Source: JANNAT01 sp031384605 (GTDB taxonomy: Bacteria; Pseudomonadota; Alphaproteobacteria; Rhodobacterales; Rhodobacteraceae). Taken from it: a stretch of 64,000 nucleotides of DNA. The translations under genes were made by a program, and so were the position numbers. Below are positions 62,639 through 64,000 of this stretch, piece after piece (positions within the stretch are counted from its first letter, which is position 1; every line of letters begins with the position of its first letter). Where the stretch lies: NCBI GenBank assembly GCA_031384605.1, contig JANNAT010000094.1, forward strand, positions 107,656 to 171,655, written 5' to 3'. The notes beneath the pieces were generated by a model. The model saw only the letters and a list, made by a program, of their open reading frames with translations, ran no database searches and was not told the origin of the DNA.

Positions 62639-63085
62639 ATGCGCGCGTTGATCCTTGCGCTTTGCTTACTCGCATCACCCGCCCTAGCGGTGAATCCCGA
62701 TGAGATTCTGGCCGATCCGGTGTTGGAGGCGCGCGCGCGCGCGATCTCGCTGGATCTGCGCTGCCCGGTTTGTCAGGGCGAAACCATCGACGATTCCAAC
62801 GCGCCGATCAGCCGCGATTTACGGCTTGCCGTGCGAGAGCGGCTGGTTGCGGGTGACAGCGATGCGCAAGTGATCGACTATGTCGTTGCGCGCTATGGCG
62901 AATTTGTGCTGTTCAATCCGCGCGCCACTGGGTCAAGCCTGCTGTTATGGCTGGCAGGACCGGCGATGTTGCTGGGCGGTGCGGTGCTGGCCTATGCCAC
63001 CACACGCAAACGCGCCGGCGCGCCCGAGGCCGAAGATTTATCTGACGCCGACAGCGCCCGGCTGGATGATTTGATGCGCCCGTGA
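62639..63085 (+). CDS. ccmH: Cytochrome c maturation protein CcmH (CcmL type)
   Basis: 148 aa. Signal peptide MRALILALCLLASPALA, then the thiol motif LRCPVCQGETIDDSNAPIS near 40, whose two Cys reduce and present apocytochrome CxxCH sites, and one C-terminal membrane span (LLLWLAGPAMLLGGAVLAY). It works with CcmF in heme ligation in the periplasm. The separate CcmI-type TPR protein is not in view; it may lie beyond the window end. Confidence 0.93.
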   Translation: MRALILALCLLASPALAVNPDEILADPVLEARARAISLDLRCPVCQGETIDDSNAPISRDLRLAVRERLVAGDSDAQVIDYVVARYGEFVLFNPRATGSSLLLWLAGPAMLLGGAVLAYATTRKRAGAPEAEDLSDADSARLDDLMRP

Positions 63086-63148
63086 CGCGGGGTTTTGCTG
63101 GTCTGATGTCCCTGCCCTGTTAGTCTGACCAAAAAACCGGGGGACCCG

Positions 63149-63925
63149 ATGGATTTTCAAACAATTACGTTAGATATCACGGCGGGCATTGCTACGATCA
63201 CTCTAAACCGCCCATCGGTGATGAATGCGCTGTCGCGGCAGCTGCGGCTGGAAATGCTTGCGGCCCTACAGACCGCCAGCGACCACGCCCGGGTTTTGGT
63301 GATCACCGGAGCGGGGCGGGCATTTTGCTCGGGTCAGGATCTGACTGATGCCGCACAACATGGCGCGTTGGATTTGGAAAAGACCCTGAATGACGAATAT
63401 GTGCCATTGCTGATGGCGATTACCAATTGCCCAATTCCGACAATTGCAGCCGTAAACGGGGCGGCTGCAGGGGCGGGGGCAAATCTGGCGCTGGCGGCGG
63501 ATGTCGTGATTGCAGCCGCTTCTGCCAGCTTCATCCAGGCATTTACCCGCATTGGTCTGGTGCCCGACGCAGGCGGCACTTATTGGTTGCCGCGCCAGAT
63601 TGGCATGGCGCGCGCGATGGGGGCGATGCTGTTTGCCGATAAAGTTTGCGCGCAGCAGGCGGCGGATTGGGGCATGATTTACGAATGTGTGCCAGACGAG
63701 GATTTTGGCGCACATATTCGCGCCCGCGCTGCGCATTTGGCGACAGGGCCAACCACGGCTTACCTTGGTATAAAAACCGCCCTGCGCGCCGCCCCCGGCA
63801 ATGATCTGGCCACGCAACTGGCCCTTGAAGCGCGGTTGCAAGGGATCTGCGGGCGAACGACAGATTTTCACGAAGGGGTAGCTGCGTTTTTAGGCAAACG
63901 AACGGCGCGGTTTGGCGGGCGGTAA
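63149..63925 (+). CDS. Enoyl-CoA hydratase/isomerase family protein (PaaG-like)
   Basis: 258 aa, typical crotonase length. Oxyanion-hole segments LVITGAGRAFCSGQDLTD near 52 and AAVNGAAAGAGANLALAADVVIA near 98 are present, and FTRIGLVPDAGGTYWLPRQIG near 132 matches PaaG-type proteins, with Asp in place of the hydratase Glu. PaaG isomerises ring-epoxide-phenylacetyl-CoA to an oxepin. No other phenylacetate genes are near; its place after ccmH recurs in Rhodobacteraceae, so another role is possible. Confidence 0.85.
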   Translation: MDFQTITLDITAGIATITLNRPSVMNALSRQLRLEMLAALQTASDHARVLVITGAGRAFCSGQDLTDAAQHGALDLEKTLNDEYVPLLMAITNCPIPTIAAVNGAAAGAGANLALAADVVIAAASASFIQAFTRIGLVPDAGGTYWLPRQIGMARAMGAMLFADKVCAQQAADWGMIYECVPDEDFGAHIRARAAHLATGPTTAYLGIKTALRAAPGNDLATQLALEARLQGICGRTTDFHEGVAAFLGKRTARFGGR

Positions 63926-63948
63926 CACCGTTTGCTTGGGTTGGGAGG

Positions 63949-63990
63949 AAAATTCTTCAAACAAGAATTTTAGGGGGGCGTTGCCCCCCT
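63949..63990. terminator. Double hairpin after the enoyl-CoA hydratase gene
   Basis: AAAATTCTT-CAAAC-AAGAATTTT (63949-63971) is directly followed by AGGGGGGC-GTT-GCCCCCCT (63972-63990). The AT-rich first stem resembles the element at 31573-31605. It likely marks the end of the ccmF-ccmH transcript. Confidence 0.55.
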
Positions 63991-64000
63991 CGCGCGCGGC

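Overview
The window is a 64 kb stretch of chromosome from an alphaproteobacterium, almost certainly a marine-type Rhodobacteraceae (Roseobacter clade). This is inferred from gene content and order. Pointers are a TakP-like TRAP transporter, the dgt / IscA-family / exonuclease III neighbourhood, a DksA with one cysteine, a ccmF-ccmH-enoyl-CoA hydratase order, paired DUF2852 genes, huge RTX proteins ending in a Hint domain, and a short GC-rich repeat of the kind scattered in this family. The genus cannot be fixed from the sequence alone. No phage, transposase, integrase or CRISPR array was seen.

Layout. (1) 1-12 kb is metabolic and transport: the end of a GlxA-type regulator, a PQQ-type sugar dehydrogenase, a complete five-gene branched-chain-amino-acid-type ABC transporter (livK-G-F-H-M, with a 44-codon ORF between livF and livH), an ArnT-like membrane glycosyltransferase, a dimethylglycine/sarcosine dehydrogenase-like flavoenzyme and a MobA/MocA-like nucleotidyltransferase. 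(2) 12.1-28.4 kb is filled by three giant genes in tandem on the minus strand (1831, 1999 and 1347 aa). Each has a different N-terminal beta domain (NIDO, choice-of-anchor L, LamG-like), long RTX calcium-binding repeats and a C-terminal Hint domain with an intact catalytic Cys. No type I secretion genes lie near them. A tRNA-Leu(CAA) has its 3' end towards this block, separated by an 850-base AT-rich gap. (3) 29-45 kb is housekeeping: zinc peptidase, YqaA and DsbB, dGTPase, Fe-S carrier, exonuclease III, flavin monooxygenase, DksA, a MoxR ATPase / lipoprotein / VWA cluster, DedA, M48 peptidase, PIN protein and an RlmI-like methyltransferase. (4) 45.7-48.3 kb is the Entner-Doudoroff pair edd-eda, behind a promoter carrying a LacI-type palindrome. 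It converges on glnE, whose product has a 106-residue C-terminal extension. (5) 51.5-57.7 kb holds two DUF2852 paralogues, bpt, a VOC protein and a 2-oxoacid-type TRAP transporter whose binding-protein gene converges on the two permease genes. (6) 58-64 kb is ilvB-ilvN, preceded by a readable transcription attenuator with a Val/Ile/Leu-rich 15-aa leader peptide, then cytochrome c maturation genes ccmF and ccmH and an enoyl-CoA hydratase.

The most rewarding objects are the RTX-Hint cluster, with its internal 373-residue duplication and shared modules, and the ilv attenuator, whose promoter, leader peptide, antiterminator and terminator can all be read. Also worth following up are the glnE fusion, the edd operator, several long inverted repeats placed at gene ends, and a recurring 25-base repeat. 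All family assignments rest on motifs read by eye; no database search was run.
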